From Planctomycetota bacterium (GTDB lineage: Bacteria; Planctomycetota; UBA1135; UBA2386): a stretch of 48,567 bases of DNA. Location: NCBI GenBank assembly GCA_025459175.1, contig JALORC010000056.1:1-48567 (forward strand), in the 5' to 3' direction. Positions 1-8,549 of the stretch are shown here, in pieces. A program made the translations under genes and the position numbers. Each line of letters starts with the position of its first letter. The stretch's first letter is position 1. The notes below the pieces were generated by a model. That model saw only the letters and a list, made by a program, of their open reading frames with translations, was not told where the DNA came from and made no database searches.

Positions 1-3
1 GCA

Positions 4-1869
4 TCATCGGATGACGATCGGCGGCAGCCGCTGCTCCGTTCCCGACGTCACCACGAACGGTGCGGGGTCGGCCTTCACGAGCTTGGCCAGCTGCATCTCT
101 TCGATCCGCAGCTGGTACTCCCCCGCGGGCACCCCGAGGAACGTGAACTTCCCGGCCCGGTCCGTCTCCGCGAAGAGCGGTTCCAGCTGGCAATGATCCT
201 TGCCGATGCGGGTCCGCCATAGTTGGACCGTGATGCCGGCGTACGGCTGTGCCTTGCCGCCGACCACGGAGCCGCGCACGAAGCCGGTGGGTTGCATCGG
301 CACGGTGACGACGCCTTCTTTGCCGGGCACGAGCTCGATCGGCTCGGACACTCCGCCGCTCTCGGTCCCATGGACCGCGATGCGCACCGGATGCTCCGTA
401 TCGGCGAGTCGATCGAAGCGCAGCTCGCCGTCCGCATCGGTGGCGGCATGTGCGACCGAGTGCCAGAAGCCGGTGGTCGACTCGGCCAGCTCCAACAGCT
501 CGGCTCGCGCGAACCGCACGGGTTGCCCGTGCGATTCGAGCACGCGTGCCCGCAGCGAGCTCGCCGGGACGGCGACCAGTTGCACTCCGGCCCTCAGTTG
601 CGCCACGAAGCTACCACGATCCTGCAGGCGCAGCCCGTGGCTGGATCGTGGAGTCAGCACCAGCGACTCCTCGGCCAGCCACAAACGGCTGAGGTGCGGA
701 TCGGCCGCCGCCACGCCGATCGTGAACTCCCCCTCGGTGTCGGTGGTCGTGCTGGTGACCATGGGGTCGCGTTGCCAACGGGTGGCAGCCGGCCCGTGTT
801 CCGCGGTCGCGAACAGCACGGCGCCGGCGATCGCCTGGCCATCGAGGTTGACCAGCGTGCCGTGGATCAGGACCGGCTCAGGTGGGCGCATCGACAACCC
901 TGCCTCGAATCGTGGCGCGACACCGGTCAGCACGCCGCCGCGCCGCGGCGCACCATCGGCATGCAGCTGCACGAACCAACGCGCCCGCGGCAGTCCACGC
1001 ACGCACAACTCGCCGGATGCCTCGAGTGCAAGCGGTTGTTCGAGACAGCTCGGCATGACGATCGGCGATTCGCCGCGCAAGGCCCGCAACGACACCGTGG
1101 GCCATTGCGAGCGTTCGGCAGGCAGGTCGGCGACGCGCACCTGCAGTTCCATCTCGCCGCGATCCGGCAACGGCGGCAGCTCGATCTCGGCATCGCCGTT
1201 CACGAGCAGCCAGAACTCACGCACCCGGAAACCCGGCGCCGCGGCGCGCACGACACAGGCGCCGAGTGGCACGCCGCGCAGTTCGAAGCGGCCGTCGGCA
1301 CCGGTGCTGGCCCGCGGTGGACGGATCGCGGCACTCGGGCGCTGCAGGTCGCGCACCGCGACCACCGAGGCGCCATCGACCGGCTGCCGGTTGGAGTCGA
1401 GCGCGCGGCCGCGCAACGTCACCGCATCGTTGGCGCGGAGCTGGAGCGTGGGCATCGGCGTGGCCGGCGACAGCTCGAACTCGGCGCGTGGCGTGGTCCA
1501 GCCGGGACACTCGGCGAACACGAACCAGCGACGATGTCGCGGCACGCGGTGGAACAAGAACACACCCTCGCCGTCGCTCCTTGCGCGCTGCACGACGCGG
1601 TCGCCATCCGGATCCTCGGTGAGCCACAGAGCGGCGTTGACCATCGGTTCGCCGTGCGGGCCGACCACCCGGCCGTGCACCGAGCCGGTGGTCGTGATCG
1701 GGGCCGGCGTCTGCGCGAACAGAGCTCCTGCCGTCAGCAGGGCGCGCCATGGATGCCGACCGATGCTCCCGAACCCGTTGTTGCGTTGCACCGAGGCATC
1801 GTCGGGATGTCCGGCCGATCCGTCCAGCCGATCCGTCCGGTCTGGCTGCACCACGGCCGCCTCGCTCAC
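4..1869 (-). CDS. Secreted protein with repeated carboxypeptidase-regulatory-like modules
   Basis: Function unknown; probably exported and structural or adhesive. About five beta-sandwich modules of the carboxypeptidase-regulatory-like type can be read in the protein, each opening like GRVVGPHGEP, GRALDSNRQP or GTLVNLDGQA and closing with an (S/T)DGEG...F or TDRAGKFTF turn. The N-terminus has a hydrophobic stretch (HPWRALLTAGALFAQ) that could be a signal peptide. I chose the GTG at 1869 because GTGA overlaps the stop of the upstream metallopeptidase-like gene, which suggests translational coupling. An ATG at 1926 would overlap that gene by 61 bp, and a GTG nearer the hydrophobic stretch (MQRNNGFGS) is also possible. 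About 621 aa from 1869. Two other unlinked genes here (starting 4001 and 19827) have the same architecture. Family call fairly sure, role unknown. Confidence 0.75.
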   Translation of the reverse strand: MSEAAVVQPDRTDRLDGSAGHPDDASVQRNNGFGSIGRHPWRALLTAGALFAQTPAPITTTGSVHGRVVGPHGEPMVNAALWLTEDPDGDRVVQRARSDGEGVFLFHRVPRHRRWFVFAECPGWTTPRAEFELSPATPMPTLQLRANDAVTLRGRALDSNRQPVDGASVVAVRDLQRPSAAIRPPRASTGADGRFELRGVPLGACVVRAAAPGFRVREFWLLVNGDAEIELPPLPDRGEMELQVRVADLPAERSQWPTVSLRALRGESPIVMPSCLEQPLALEASGELCVRGLPRARWFVQLHADGAPRRGGVLTGVAPRFEAGLSMRPPEPVLIHGTLVNLDGQAIAGAVLFATAEHGPAATRWQRDPMVTSTTTDTEGEFTIGVAAADPHLSRLWLAEESLVLTPRSSHGLRLQDRGSFVAQLRAGVQLVAVPASSLRARVLESHGQPVRFARAELLELAESTTGFWHSVAHAATDADGELRFDRLADTEHPVRIAVHGTESGGVSEPIELVPGKEGVVTVPMQPTGFVRGSVVGGKAQPYAGITVQLWRTRIGKDHCQLEPLFAETDRAGKFTFLGVPAGEYQLRIEEMQLAKLVKADPAPFVVTSGTEQRLPPIVIR

Positions 1870-3608
1870 GGCGCGATCTGCAGATCCGCCATCAGCTGCC
1901 GCACCACGGCCTCGTGCTGGTCCCACTGCTTCTCACCGGTGGTGGCGGTGACGATCACGATCTGGTCGCCGCGCAGGTAATGCAGCTGCAGACCGTGCAT
2001 CGCCGGCAGGCCCGGGATGACGCCGTGATACTCGGTGCGCAGCACCGGCATCTCGCCCTGGGTGCCGAGCTCGAGCTGCACGACGGTCATCTTGGTCAGC
2101 CGGTCGAACTCCTGGCGCGCGGCCGCCAGCTGCGCATCGAGATCGGCTGTGGCGCCGCGTGGCTGGATCTGCACGTTGACGTTGACGAGGAAGCCCTGTC
2201 GCTGCGTGCTCGGCATCGTCAGCATCGTCATGCCCTGCACCTCTTGCAGCTGCCAGCCGTCCGGCACCGGGATCGACAGGCCGGCGCGCCCGAGGCGCCA
2301 GCGCCCGTCGACGATGCCGTTGTTGCGCTGTTGCTCGAGCAGCACCGCTTCGACCGCCGCGGTCGACGTCGCGTCGCCGCCGCCGGCGGCCACCGGCGGC
2401 AGCGTCTCGGCGAGCTTCGCCAGCAGCGGGTCGGCGACGTCCGGATCGGCATTGCCGATCCAGTCGACGACGCGCTCGTGGATCTCGAGTCGGCCGCGCT
2501 TGCTGCTGCGCAGCGCCGCCGCGAACTGGGCGGCGTCCTCGCTGCGATCGAACACGCTGCGCCATACCGCCACCGGCGCACCGTTCTCGTCGTCGTCGGG
2601 CTTGGCATCCGTCCGGCGCATCACCAGCAACCGGTCGCCGTCCCAGCCGGCGGTCGCGATCGCGGCCGTGTGCAGGTCGGCGCCACTCTGCCGCAGCATG
2701 TGATAGCTCAGCAGTTCGCCGACCACGGTGCTCGCGAGCGGGCGCCAACCGGCGAACTCCGGCAGCTCGATCGCCTGTGGCAGGTCCTCGCCGAGCTTGT
2801 CGGGGTGCAGCAGCTGCTCGGTCGACGTCGGCGGAGCCTTCCAGAGCTCCTGCACCGCGGCGAAGCCGCCGGCCGCGAAACGGCGCGCCATCACGTCGCG
2901 GCCGGTGCCGTAGAGCAGGCCGGTGAGTTCGCCGGCGAACAGGCCCTCGAGCTGGCTCGCGAACGTGTTGCCGATCAGCGTCGCCACCGCCTCGTTGCCG
3001 CGCAGTGCGGCCACCGCGGCGACCTCGGCCTCACCCTCGAGCACGCAGCGCCGCGCCATCGCTTCGTCGAGCGACGCCCGCGCGGCGCCGAACAGGGCCT
3101 GGATGCCGCCTTCCCGCGTGTCCTGGCACGCATGCACGAGCTCGTGCGTGATCAGCGGCAACAGCGAACCGGCGAGCGCCTCGGCGGTCTGGCGGGTGCG
3201 CGACGGCAGCAGCACGAAGGTGCGGCGGATCGGGTCGTAGTAGGCGGACAGACCACGCGCCATGCCGGCGACCGCACGCTCGCGCAGCTGCTTGGCGTCG
3301 CGGCCGGCCTTCTGGCCGAGCCCGTTCATCAACGCGTGTTGCAGCAGGAACGCGTGCGGCGGGAACAGCAGATCCTGCTGCGCATCGAGGTCGGCGATCA
3401 CTTCCTTCGCCTTGCGACTCTGCATGCCGAGTTCGGCCGGCACCTGGTAGCCGATGGCGGCGAGCTTGGTGCGCGCCTGCTCGACCAGGGCCGCGTTCGG
3501 GTCGACGGGGGTGGTCGCGGCGGGTGCGGGTTCCGGGGCAGGTTGCTGTGCGGTCAGTGCGGATGCGGCCAGCAGCCAGAGGATTCGCGCCGGCGCGAGA
3601 GGGTTCAT
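1866..3608 (-). CDS. Secreted HExxH metallopeptidase-like protein
   Basis: 580 aa. The ATG at 3608 is chosen because it begins a clean signal peptide (MNPLAPARILWLLAASALTA) followed by a Pro/Ala-rich mature start; the open frame extends 75 codons upstream but that part is not signal-like. Residues 155-159 read HELVH, a gluzincin-type zinc motif, and about 30 residues on the EGEAE at 191-195 could supply the third ligand. A hydrolytic role outside the cytoplasm is inferred. The remaining 380 residues show no family I can name; the last part resembles a lipoprotein-like sandwich ending in LMADLQIAP. It is the first gene of a two-gene leftward unit, with its TGA overlapping the GTG of the next gene. 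Substrate unknown; a non-catalytic relative is possible. Confidence 0.7.
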   Translation of the reverse strand: MNPLAPARILWLLAASALTAQQPAPEPAPAATTPVDPNAALVEQARTKLAAIGYQVPAELGMQSRKAKEVIADLDAQQDLLFPPHAFLLQHALMNGLGQKAGRDAKQLRERAVAGMARGLSAYYDPIRRTFVLLPSRTRQTAEALAGSLLPLITHELVHACQDTREGGIQALFGAARASLDEAMARRCVLEGEAEVAAVAALRGNEAVATLIGNTFASQLEGLFAGELTGLLYGTGRDVMARRFAAGGFAAVQELWKAPPTSTEQLLHPDKLGEDLPQAIELPEFAGWRPLASTVVGELLSYHMLRQSGADLHTAAIATAGWDGDRLLVMRRTDAKPDDDENGAPVAVWRSVFDRSEDAAQFAAALRSSKRGRLEIHERVVDWIGNADPDVADPLLAKLAETLPPVAAGGGDATSTAAVEAVLLEQQRNNGIVDGRWRLGRAGLSIPVPDGWQLQEVQGMTMLTMPSTQRQGFLVNVNVQIQPRGATADLDAQLAAARQEFDRLTKMTVVQLELGTQGEMPVLRTEYHGVIPGLPAMHGLQLHYLRGDQIVIVTATTGEKQWDQHEAVVRQLMADLQIAP

Positions 3609-4000
3609 CGGCGCAGGACTATCGCGTTGCGCGGCAGCTGTCGAGCCGCGCCTGCTGCGCGTGCAATCGAGAGGCCCCGACCCGCGAGCTGCTGCTGCCA
3701 CCGGCGCCGCACATCGGAATGGGCTTGTGCAGCCGCGGAATCTCCAGCTTCCCGTGTGCATCCCGAAATCGAGGATCATGATACTGCGCAACCAATGCCA
3801 ACTGCTTCGAAGGGTCGGACGCCGGAAGGTCACCAGCAGGTAGTTCGCCAGCAGAGGGACGGTGCGAAGCAGCGCCTCGCGAGCAGCAAGCGGAGCGCCC
3901 CCTTGCTGCCGTTCCGCCCCGGCCGCGGCGGCGCCACCGCGTGATGGTCTCCACCCTGCGAGCTTCGATGAGTGGTATCGCCTCTCGTTCTGTTCTCGTC
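3609..4000. other. Divergent intergenic region, 392 bp
   Basis: This stretch lies between two divergently transcribed secreted-protein genes and must contain promoters for both. Several open frames cross it but none has coding character or a credible ribosome binding site. A GC-rich run near 3918-3945 could fold, but I see no convincing terminator, operator or RNA gene. Confidence 0.5.
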
Positions 4001-5818
4001 ATGGATTCCCGGTGCCGGCTCATGGCGCTGGCTCTGCCGTGGCTGTTGGTGGCGACGCCGCCGGCGATGGCACAACAGCCGGTGACGACCGCAGGCACGG
4101 TCGTCGACGCCGACGGCAAGCCGGTCGCCGCTGCCGAGGTGTGGTGTTGCAGCGCGCCACCTTGGATCGAGGACTCGTTCGATGCGGTCGAAGTGGTGCA
4201 GGTGACCACGGGCGAGGACGGGCGCTTTCGCGCAGCGTTGCGTTCCGATCGCTGCTACAGCATCTGGGCCACGCTCGCGCCCGACGGCGAGCGACCGGCC
4301 CGCGCTTCGCTGGCGGTGAACGACGTGCTGGCGGGCAGCGTCGTGCCGCTGAAGCTGCACGCGTCGCCAGCGCCCGAACGGTTCGCCATCGAAGGCATCG
4401 GCGAACTCGGCGGCGGCGGACCGTTCACGTTGCTGCTGCGGCCGGCGGCGCGCATCGGACCGCTGTATCGCTTGCCGATCGGCGCCGACGGCAGCGTGTC
4501 GCTGCCACCGTTGCCGATCGAGTCGCCGATCGCCAGCATCGTCGATGCCGCGGGGCGGGTCCGGGTCGGCTCCTTGAGCAGCTTCGGCGCGTATGGCTAT
4601 GTCCCGCCCGTCACGCGCCGTCGTTGCCGTGTCGTCGATGCGGACGGCAGGCCGGTGGCGGGCGCGACGATCAGCCACGTGAGTGCGATCCATCCCGGTG
4701 CGCCAACGGCTCCGTTCCATTCGCCGCGTGAGTCGACGGTCTCGATTTCGTCACCCCCGACCGATGCCGAAGGTTGGACCGAGCTGTCGTCGCACGAAGT
4801 GACGGGTGTGATGGTGGCGCACGCCAAGGGCTACGGCAGCGCGCGAGTCGGCCGACGCAACGGAATGTGGATCCAGGACAACGAGTTCCTGGCTGATGAT
4901 CCACGTGCTTCGGGCGAGTGGCCCGAGGAACTGACGTTCCGCCTGCCGAGCGCCGCGCCGATGCGTGGTCGCCTGCGCCGCGGCGAGCAACCGCTCGGTG
5001 GGATCGGTGTGCTGGCGCGCGTGCAGGTCGTGCTCGAGACCGATGCCATGGGTGGCCTGTTCCGCAGTTGGTTCCCGCATCACGTCACGACCAGGACCGC
5101 GGCGGATGGCTGGTTCGAGTTCGATCCGCTGCCTGGACCGGTCGGTGGGATGCAGTTGGCGTTCGGCGCCGAAGTGGCAAGGTTGCCTGTGTTGCCGATC
5201 CCGCGCCGCCGGGGCCCGGCCGGCGAACTCGATTTCGACCTCGCGCGTTGGCCCGTGCTGACCATGCAGGTGCTCGATGCCGGGGCCGGCCCGCCGGCCG
5301 CCGCCCGCTGTGTGCTGTTGCCGGCCGATCCGGCGGCGGATGTCGACGGCATCGTGCTGTCGACGGATCGGGCCGGGCGGCTGCGAGTCCAGCTCGAACC
5401 CGGCGAGTGGTTCGTGTTCGCGACCGATGGTCGTGGCATGGCGGCGCAGGTGTTGACGGTGGCCGCCGGCAGTGAGCCGGCCCCGGTCTCGCTCGCGCTG
5501 CAGCCTCTGGTCGCACGTCGTGGCGTCGTGCGCAATGCGAACGGCAAGCCGGTGGTGGGGGTCGGCATCCGCGTCGGTGGCAGCCAGGGCCGTGGCGCGC
5601 CGGTCGACGGCACGCCCACCGGTGCGCTGTTGCAGGCGCACGCGATGCGGTTCCACAGTGGCCTGGCGGCGGCGGTCGAGACCGATGCCGAGGGGCGGTT
5701 CGAGCTGCGCTTCTACACCGTGCCCGGACTCGTGCTGCTGGCAGAGGCGTCGGGCTGCAACGCGACGCTGCGGCTCGAGCCGGGCGACGAATGGGAACTC
5801 GTCACCGAATCGCGGTAG
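4001..5818 (+). CDS. Secreted protein with carboxypeptidase-regulatory-like modules
   Basis: 605 aa from the ATG at 4001. The N-terminus is a good signal peptide: MDSRCRLMALALPWLLVATP with a likely cleavage after AMA before QQP. In-frame ATGs at 3968 and 4022 are alternatives; none has a clear Shine-Dalgarno. Around five beta-sandwich modules follow, recognisable from GTVVDADGKPVAAAEV, VVDADGRPVAGATI and VVRNANGKPVVGVGI, each ending in a TDAEG or TGEDGRF turn. The architecture matches the genes ending at 4 and starting at 19827. It is a single gene with a short inverted repeat just after its stop. Export is likely, function unknown. Confidence 0.75.
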   Translation: MDSRCRLMALALPWLLVATPPAMAQQPVTTAGTVVDADGKPVAAAEVWCCSAPPWIEDSFDAVEVVQVTTGEDGRFRAALRSDRCYSIWATLAPDGERPARASLAVNDVLAGSVVPLKLHASPAPERFAIEGIGELGGGGPFTLLLRPAARIGPLYRLPIGADGSVSLPPLPIESPIASIVDAAGRVRVGSLSSFGAYGYVPPVTRRRCRVVDADGRPVAGATISHVSAIHPGAPTAPFHSPRESTVSISSPPTDAEGWTELSSHEVTGVMVAHAKGYGSARVGRRNGMWIQDNEFLADDPRASGEWPEELTFRLPSAAPMRGRLRRGEQPLGGIGVLARVQVVLETDAMGGLFRSWFPHHVTTRTAADGWFEFDPLPGPVGGMQLAFGAEVARLPVLPIPRRRGPAGELDFDLARWPVLTMQVLDAGAGPPAAARCVLLPADPAADVDGIVLSTDRAGRLRVQLEPGEWFVFATDGRGMAAQVLTVAAGSEPAPVSLALQPLVARRGVVRNANGKPVVGVGIRVGGSQGRGAPVDGTPTGALLQAHAMRFHSGLAAAVETDAEGRFELRFYTVPGLVLLAEASGCNATLRLEPGDEWELVTESR

Positions 5819-5832
5819 GCCGGCTCGCGGCC
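5818..5832 (+). terminator. Short GC hairpin after the stop codon
   Basis: GGCCG-GCTCG-CGGCC forms a five-base-pair stem beginning at the last base of the TAG stop. There is no T tract, so it is at best a weak or Rho-assisted terminator. A TACACT box (5836-5841) that could be the -10 element of the next gene follows at once. Confidence 0.3.
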
Positions 5833-5856
5833 AGCTACACTGCCCACCCGCCGCCA

Positions 5857-7104
5857 ATGTCGAAACTGCTCCTGCTCGCCCTGTTGTCGTTCCCTGCCGC
5901 CGCGCTGGCGCAGCAACCGGAGCCGATCCAGGCGCCGGCACCGACCGCCGAGAACCACGCCCGCTGGCTCGAGTTCCTCGAGCCGGATGCCACCGAGACC
6001 GCCTACCGCGCGATCGCGTGGCGGTCGAAGTTCTGGCCGGCGGTGCAGGAGGCGAAGGAGCTCGGGCGCCCGATCCTGTTCTGGGCGATGAACGGGCATC
6101 CGCTCGGCTGCACTTGAAACAACGGCGTCCGCGGACGCCAACTGGTCTGGTCAGACCGGGAAGTACAGAAGCTCGCCGAACAGTTCGTCGTCGTCGCCGA
6201 CGAGGTCTACATGCTCTACCCGGAGGATCCGGGCAACCTCGCGCGCGTCGCCGACAACGCCGAGCACCGCTTCTTCAAGCGCTACGGCGAGTCGATGCCG
6301 GCCGGGTTCTGGAACCATCCGGGCACCAAGCAGGGCATCTACATGATCGGGCCCGACGGCGAGTACCTCGAGGGCAAGGCCGCGGCGAACGGCGAGCCGC
6401 GCGACATCGAAGCGCGCCTGCAGCGGGCGCTGGCGGCGTGGGACAAGCTGCGCAAGCAGAAGAAGTATGCGAACCGTCCGGTGCCCGCCGTGGTCGAAGC
6501 GGCGCCGCCGGAGGTCGCCGGCAAGGCGCTGATCCTGCGCGCGTCGCTGCGCGACCTGCCGCGCGGCCAGGGGGCCTCGGCGAAGGCGCCGAGTCGCTGG
6601 CGGCGCGAGCTCGGCGACAGCCTCGGCTGGCGCGGGTTCGTCGAATGGGCGTGGAACCAGAACTGGATCGGCTTCGACGACCCGCGGGCGTTCGTCACCG
6701 ATGCCGCCGCGCCGCAGCCGGTGGCCGACGACGTCGTGCGGCGCCTGTGCCGCGAGGTGCTGGTCGACAACGTGCGCGGTCAGCAGCCGTGGTGGGAGGC
6801 TGCGCACGTGCGGACGGCGACGCTGACGATGCGGCGGGTGAAGGCCGACAAGGTCTGGCGGCTCGAGTACCAGGGCGAGGCGCGCATGCAGGACGGCGAT
6901 CGGGCGTTCGCGGCGCGGCTGCGCGGCGAGGCGGAGTGGGATCCGCAGCAGAAGAAGTTCGTGCGCTTCGAGTTGATCGCGCTCGGCGACCGCCGCGGGG
7001 CGGGCACGTTCAACCAGCGCAGCGAGGACCTCGGGCCGGCCCCGATGGGGGTGGCGCTGCGCCTGTTCGCGCCACAACCGAAGGCGGCGGGCAAGGCGCG
7101 CTGA
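5857..7104 (+). CDS. Probable selenoprotein: exported thioredoxin-fold protein with in-frame TGA (Sec87)
   Basis: Read through the TGA at 6115-6117, this is one 415-residue protein. It starts with a signal peptide (MSKLLLLALLSFPAAALAQQ). A thioredoxin-like domain follows: AVQEAKELGRPILFWAMNG, then the redox site GCT-U-NNG, then REVQKLAEQFVVVADEV, which resembles the strand-helix pattern of Thioredoxin_7-type proteins. The frame stays open from 5857 to 7104 except for this one TGA. The TGA falls where a thioredoxin fold has its redox motif, giving C85-T-U87 (CxU). A hairpin with a GGUC loop lies 24 nt after the TGA (separate entry). After it there are no stops, no good start and no ribosome binding site until an ATG at 6211, inside the same domain. 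A periplasmic thiol/selenol redox role is inferred. Alternative: a nonsense-mutated pseudogene. No sel genes lie in this window. Confidence 0.65.
6142..6159 (+). promoter_or_regulatory. Candidate bacterial SECIS hairpin
   Basis: CTGGTCT (6142-6148) pairs with AGACCGG (6153-6159), including one G-U pair, and closes a GGTC loop at 6149-6152. The loop begins 31 nt after the TGA, inside the roughly 16-37 nt range described for bacterial SECIS elements. The apical GGUC matches the SelB-contacted loop of the Escherichia coli fdhF element. A second perfect dyad, GGCGTCCGCGGACGCC at 6124-6139, lies between the TGA and this hairpin; it is closer than usual and lacks the G/U loop. Both are inside the coding frame. 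Confidence 0.55.
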
Positions 7105-7126
7105 TCGGCCGGATCGGCGGAATGCT

Positions 7127-7148
7127 CCGGTTCGGGACCCGGAACCGG
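7127..7148 (+). terminator. Strong inverted repeat downstream of the selenoprotein gene
   Basis: CCGGTTC (7127-7133) pairs perfectly with GAACCGG (7142-7148) around an eight-base loop, starting 22 bases after the stop codon at 7104. No T tract follows. Together with the next hairpin it may end transcription before the 7193 gene. Confidence 0.4.
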
Positions 7149-7150
7149 CC

Positions 7151-7167
7151 CCTGGTTGCACACCAGG
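7151..7167 (+). promoter_or_regulatory. Inverted repeat CCTGGT-N5-ACCAGG before a nucleotidyltransferase-fold gene
   Basis: Perfect six-base arms surround TGCAC, 25 bases upstream of the ATG at 7193. It could be a second terminator hairpin for the upstream gene or an operator for the downstream one. The sequence alone does not decide. Confidence 0.3.
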
Positions 7168-7192
7168 TAGGCAGTGCCATGATCAGGGGGCC

Positions 7193-7801
7193 ATGTTGGA
7201 CTCCTCGTTCGCGGCGCGCTTCGAACAGATGGGGAGGTTCTTCATGGGCACTTCGGACGTGCATCTGGCTCTCGAGCGGGTCACGCAGAAGCTCGACGAG
7301 CTGCAGATCCCGTATGCGATCTGCGGCGGCATGGCGGTCAATGCGCACGGCCATCAGCGCACCACGACCGATGTCGACGTGCTGGTGACGCCGGAGGGCC
7401 ATGCGCGCTTCAAGGCCAGCGCGGTCGGGCTCGGCTGGGTCGAGAAGTTCCCTGGCAGCCGCGGCGTGCGCGATGCCGAGCGCAAGGTGCCGATCGACTT
7501 CCTGCTGACCGGCGGCATTCCGGGCAGCGGGGAGCCGCACGGGGTGGTCTTTCCGGATCCGGCCGCGGTCGCGATCGAGCATGCCGGGCACAAGTACTTG
7601 TCACTGCGGGCGCTGATCGAGCTGAAGCTGGCGAGTGGTCTGTCGGCGCCGGACCGGATGCAGGACTTCGCCGATGTCCTGCAGTTGATCCGCTGCAACC
7701 GGCTCGGCGAGCACTTCGGCGACGGTCTGCACCCCTACGTGCAGCCGAAGTATCGCGAGCTCTGGGGCTACGCGCAGAAGCCGAGCGACCTGCCGGAGTG
7801 A
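7193..7801 (+). CDS. Nucleotidyltransferase-fold protein, function unassigned
   Basis: 202 aa. Residues around 43-65 read ICGGMAVNAHGHQRTTTDVD, the GG...(R)xTxDxD signature of the polymerase-beta-like nucleotidyltransferase fold, with the DVD pair as probable metal ligands. The C-terminal helical part (LSLRALIELKLASG...DRMQDFADV) resembles the dimer/helix region of stand-alone minimal nucleotidyltransferases and AbiEii-type proteins. The ATG at 7193 has a purine-rich AGGGGG just upstream. It is a single gene that runs head-on into the 7823-8521 gene. There is no adjacent antitoxin, so a toxin role is not supported. Substrate unknown. Confidence 0.65.
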   Translation: MLDSSFAARFEQMGRFFMGTSDVHLALERVTQKLDELQIPYAICGGMAVNAHGHQRTTTDVDVLVTPEGHARFKASAVGLGWVEKFPGSRGVRDAERKVPIDFLLTGGIPGSGEPHGVVFPDPAAVAIEHAGHKYLSLRALIELKLASGLSAPDRMQDFADVLQLIRCNRLGEHFGDGLHPYVQPKYRELWGYAQKPSDLPE

Positions 7802-7822
7802 ATCCGCACCCCGCCGACGCGG

Positions 7823-8521
7823 TCAGCCCGCGTCGCCGAGCGCCGTCAACACCTTGCCGACGGCGTCCAGCAGCGCCGTGTAGGTCGCGCGCTGCCCTTC
7901 CTTGAACAGCAGCGCAGTGCGCAGCAGGTTGCGGAACTCGGTCTCGCCGGCGAGCGCGCGATAGGCCTGGTGATAGCCGGTGGCGTAGCCAGGACCGGTC
8001 TCCGACACGAAGCTCGGTCCGTGCCGATCGAGGAACGGGAACAGCCGGTCGAGCACGAAGTGGCGGTTGATGTCGTCCCATTCGACCGCCATCGGATACG
8101 CGCGTTCGTACAGCGTGATGACCTCGTGCAGCAGTCGCTTGTCGCGCACTAGCCGCGAGCCGGCCATCTGCTGCAGCTCGACGTAGCTGGCTCGCGACGG
8201 CGCGAACGCTACGTAGCTCAGCACCTGGTCCATCGCCCGATCCAGCTCCTCGGTCGACATCGTGGCCCCGTCGCGTTGCAGTCGCTGCACGGCAGCGAGG
8301 CCGCGGTCCACCATTTCGAGGCGCCGCTGCAGCTGGGTGCGATCGGCGCGCAGTTCGTCGACGATGCCCCGCAGCAGCCGCGTCTCCTGCTGCCGGTCGT
8401 CGCGTTGCTGCCGCCAGTCCTGGAACCCGAACGAGATCGTGATGCCGAGCACGACGACGAACAGCTCGAGGCAGAGGCGCGGCACGGTACGGCGCACGGC
8501 GATGGCAACGGGACGGGGCAT
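7823..8521 (-). CDS. Single-span membrane protein resembling DUF6090
   Basis: 232 aa. One N-terminal transmembrane helix (about residues 14-32, ELFVVVLGITISFGFQDW) is followed directly by QQRDDRQQ and a long charged helix (RLLRGIVDELRADRTQLQRR). This layout matches DUF6090-type proteins, whose helix usually ends in a W-N/D-Q-Q motif. The ATG at 8521 is chosen because it sits just before the basic N-terminus and seven bases after a TAGACT box on the same strand. It lies downstream of the ECF sigma gene in the same direction, separated by 28 bases, so it may be co-transcribed or use its own promoter. Role unknown. Confidence 0.6.
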   Translation of the reverse strand: MPRPVAIAVRRTVPRLCLELFVVVLGITISFGFQDWRQQRDDRQQETRLLRGIVDELRADRTQLQRRLEMVDRGLAAVQRLQRDGATMSTEELDRAMDQVLSYVAFAPSRASYVELQQMAGSRLVRDKRLLHEVITLYERAYPMAVEWDDINRHFVLDRLFPFLDRHGPSFVSETGPGYATGYHQAYRALAGETEFRNLLRTALLFKEGQRATYTALLDAVGKVLTALGDAG

Positions 8522-8549
8522 CGCGCCGAGTCTAGCGATCGCGCGGCGA

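Noticed and set aside
6124..6139. The palindrome GGCGTCCGCGGACGCC as the SECIS element.
   Set aside because: Its loop is about 12 bases from the TGA and lacks the G/U pattern. The hairpin at 6142-6159 fits better.
6211..7104. A separate gene starting at ATG 6211.
   Set aside because: No ribosome binding site is present and it would begin inside a thioredoxin-like domain. The frame is continuous with the upstream part except for the one TGA.
7193..7801. AbiEii-type toxin of a toxin-antitoxin pair.
   Set aside because: No antitoxin gene is adjacent, and the neighbours are ordinary genes.
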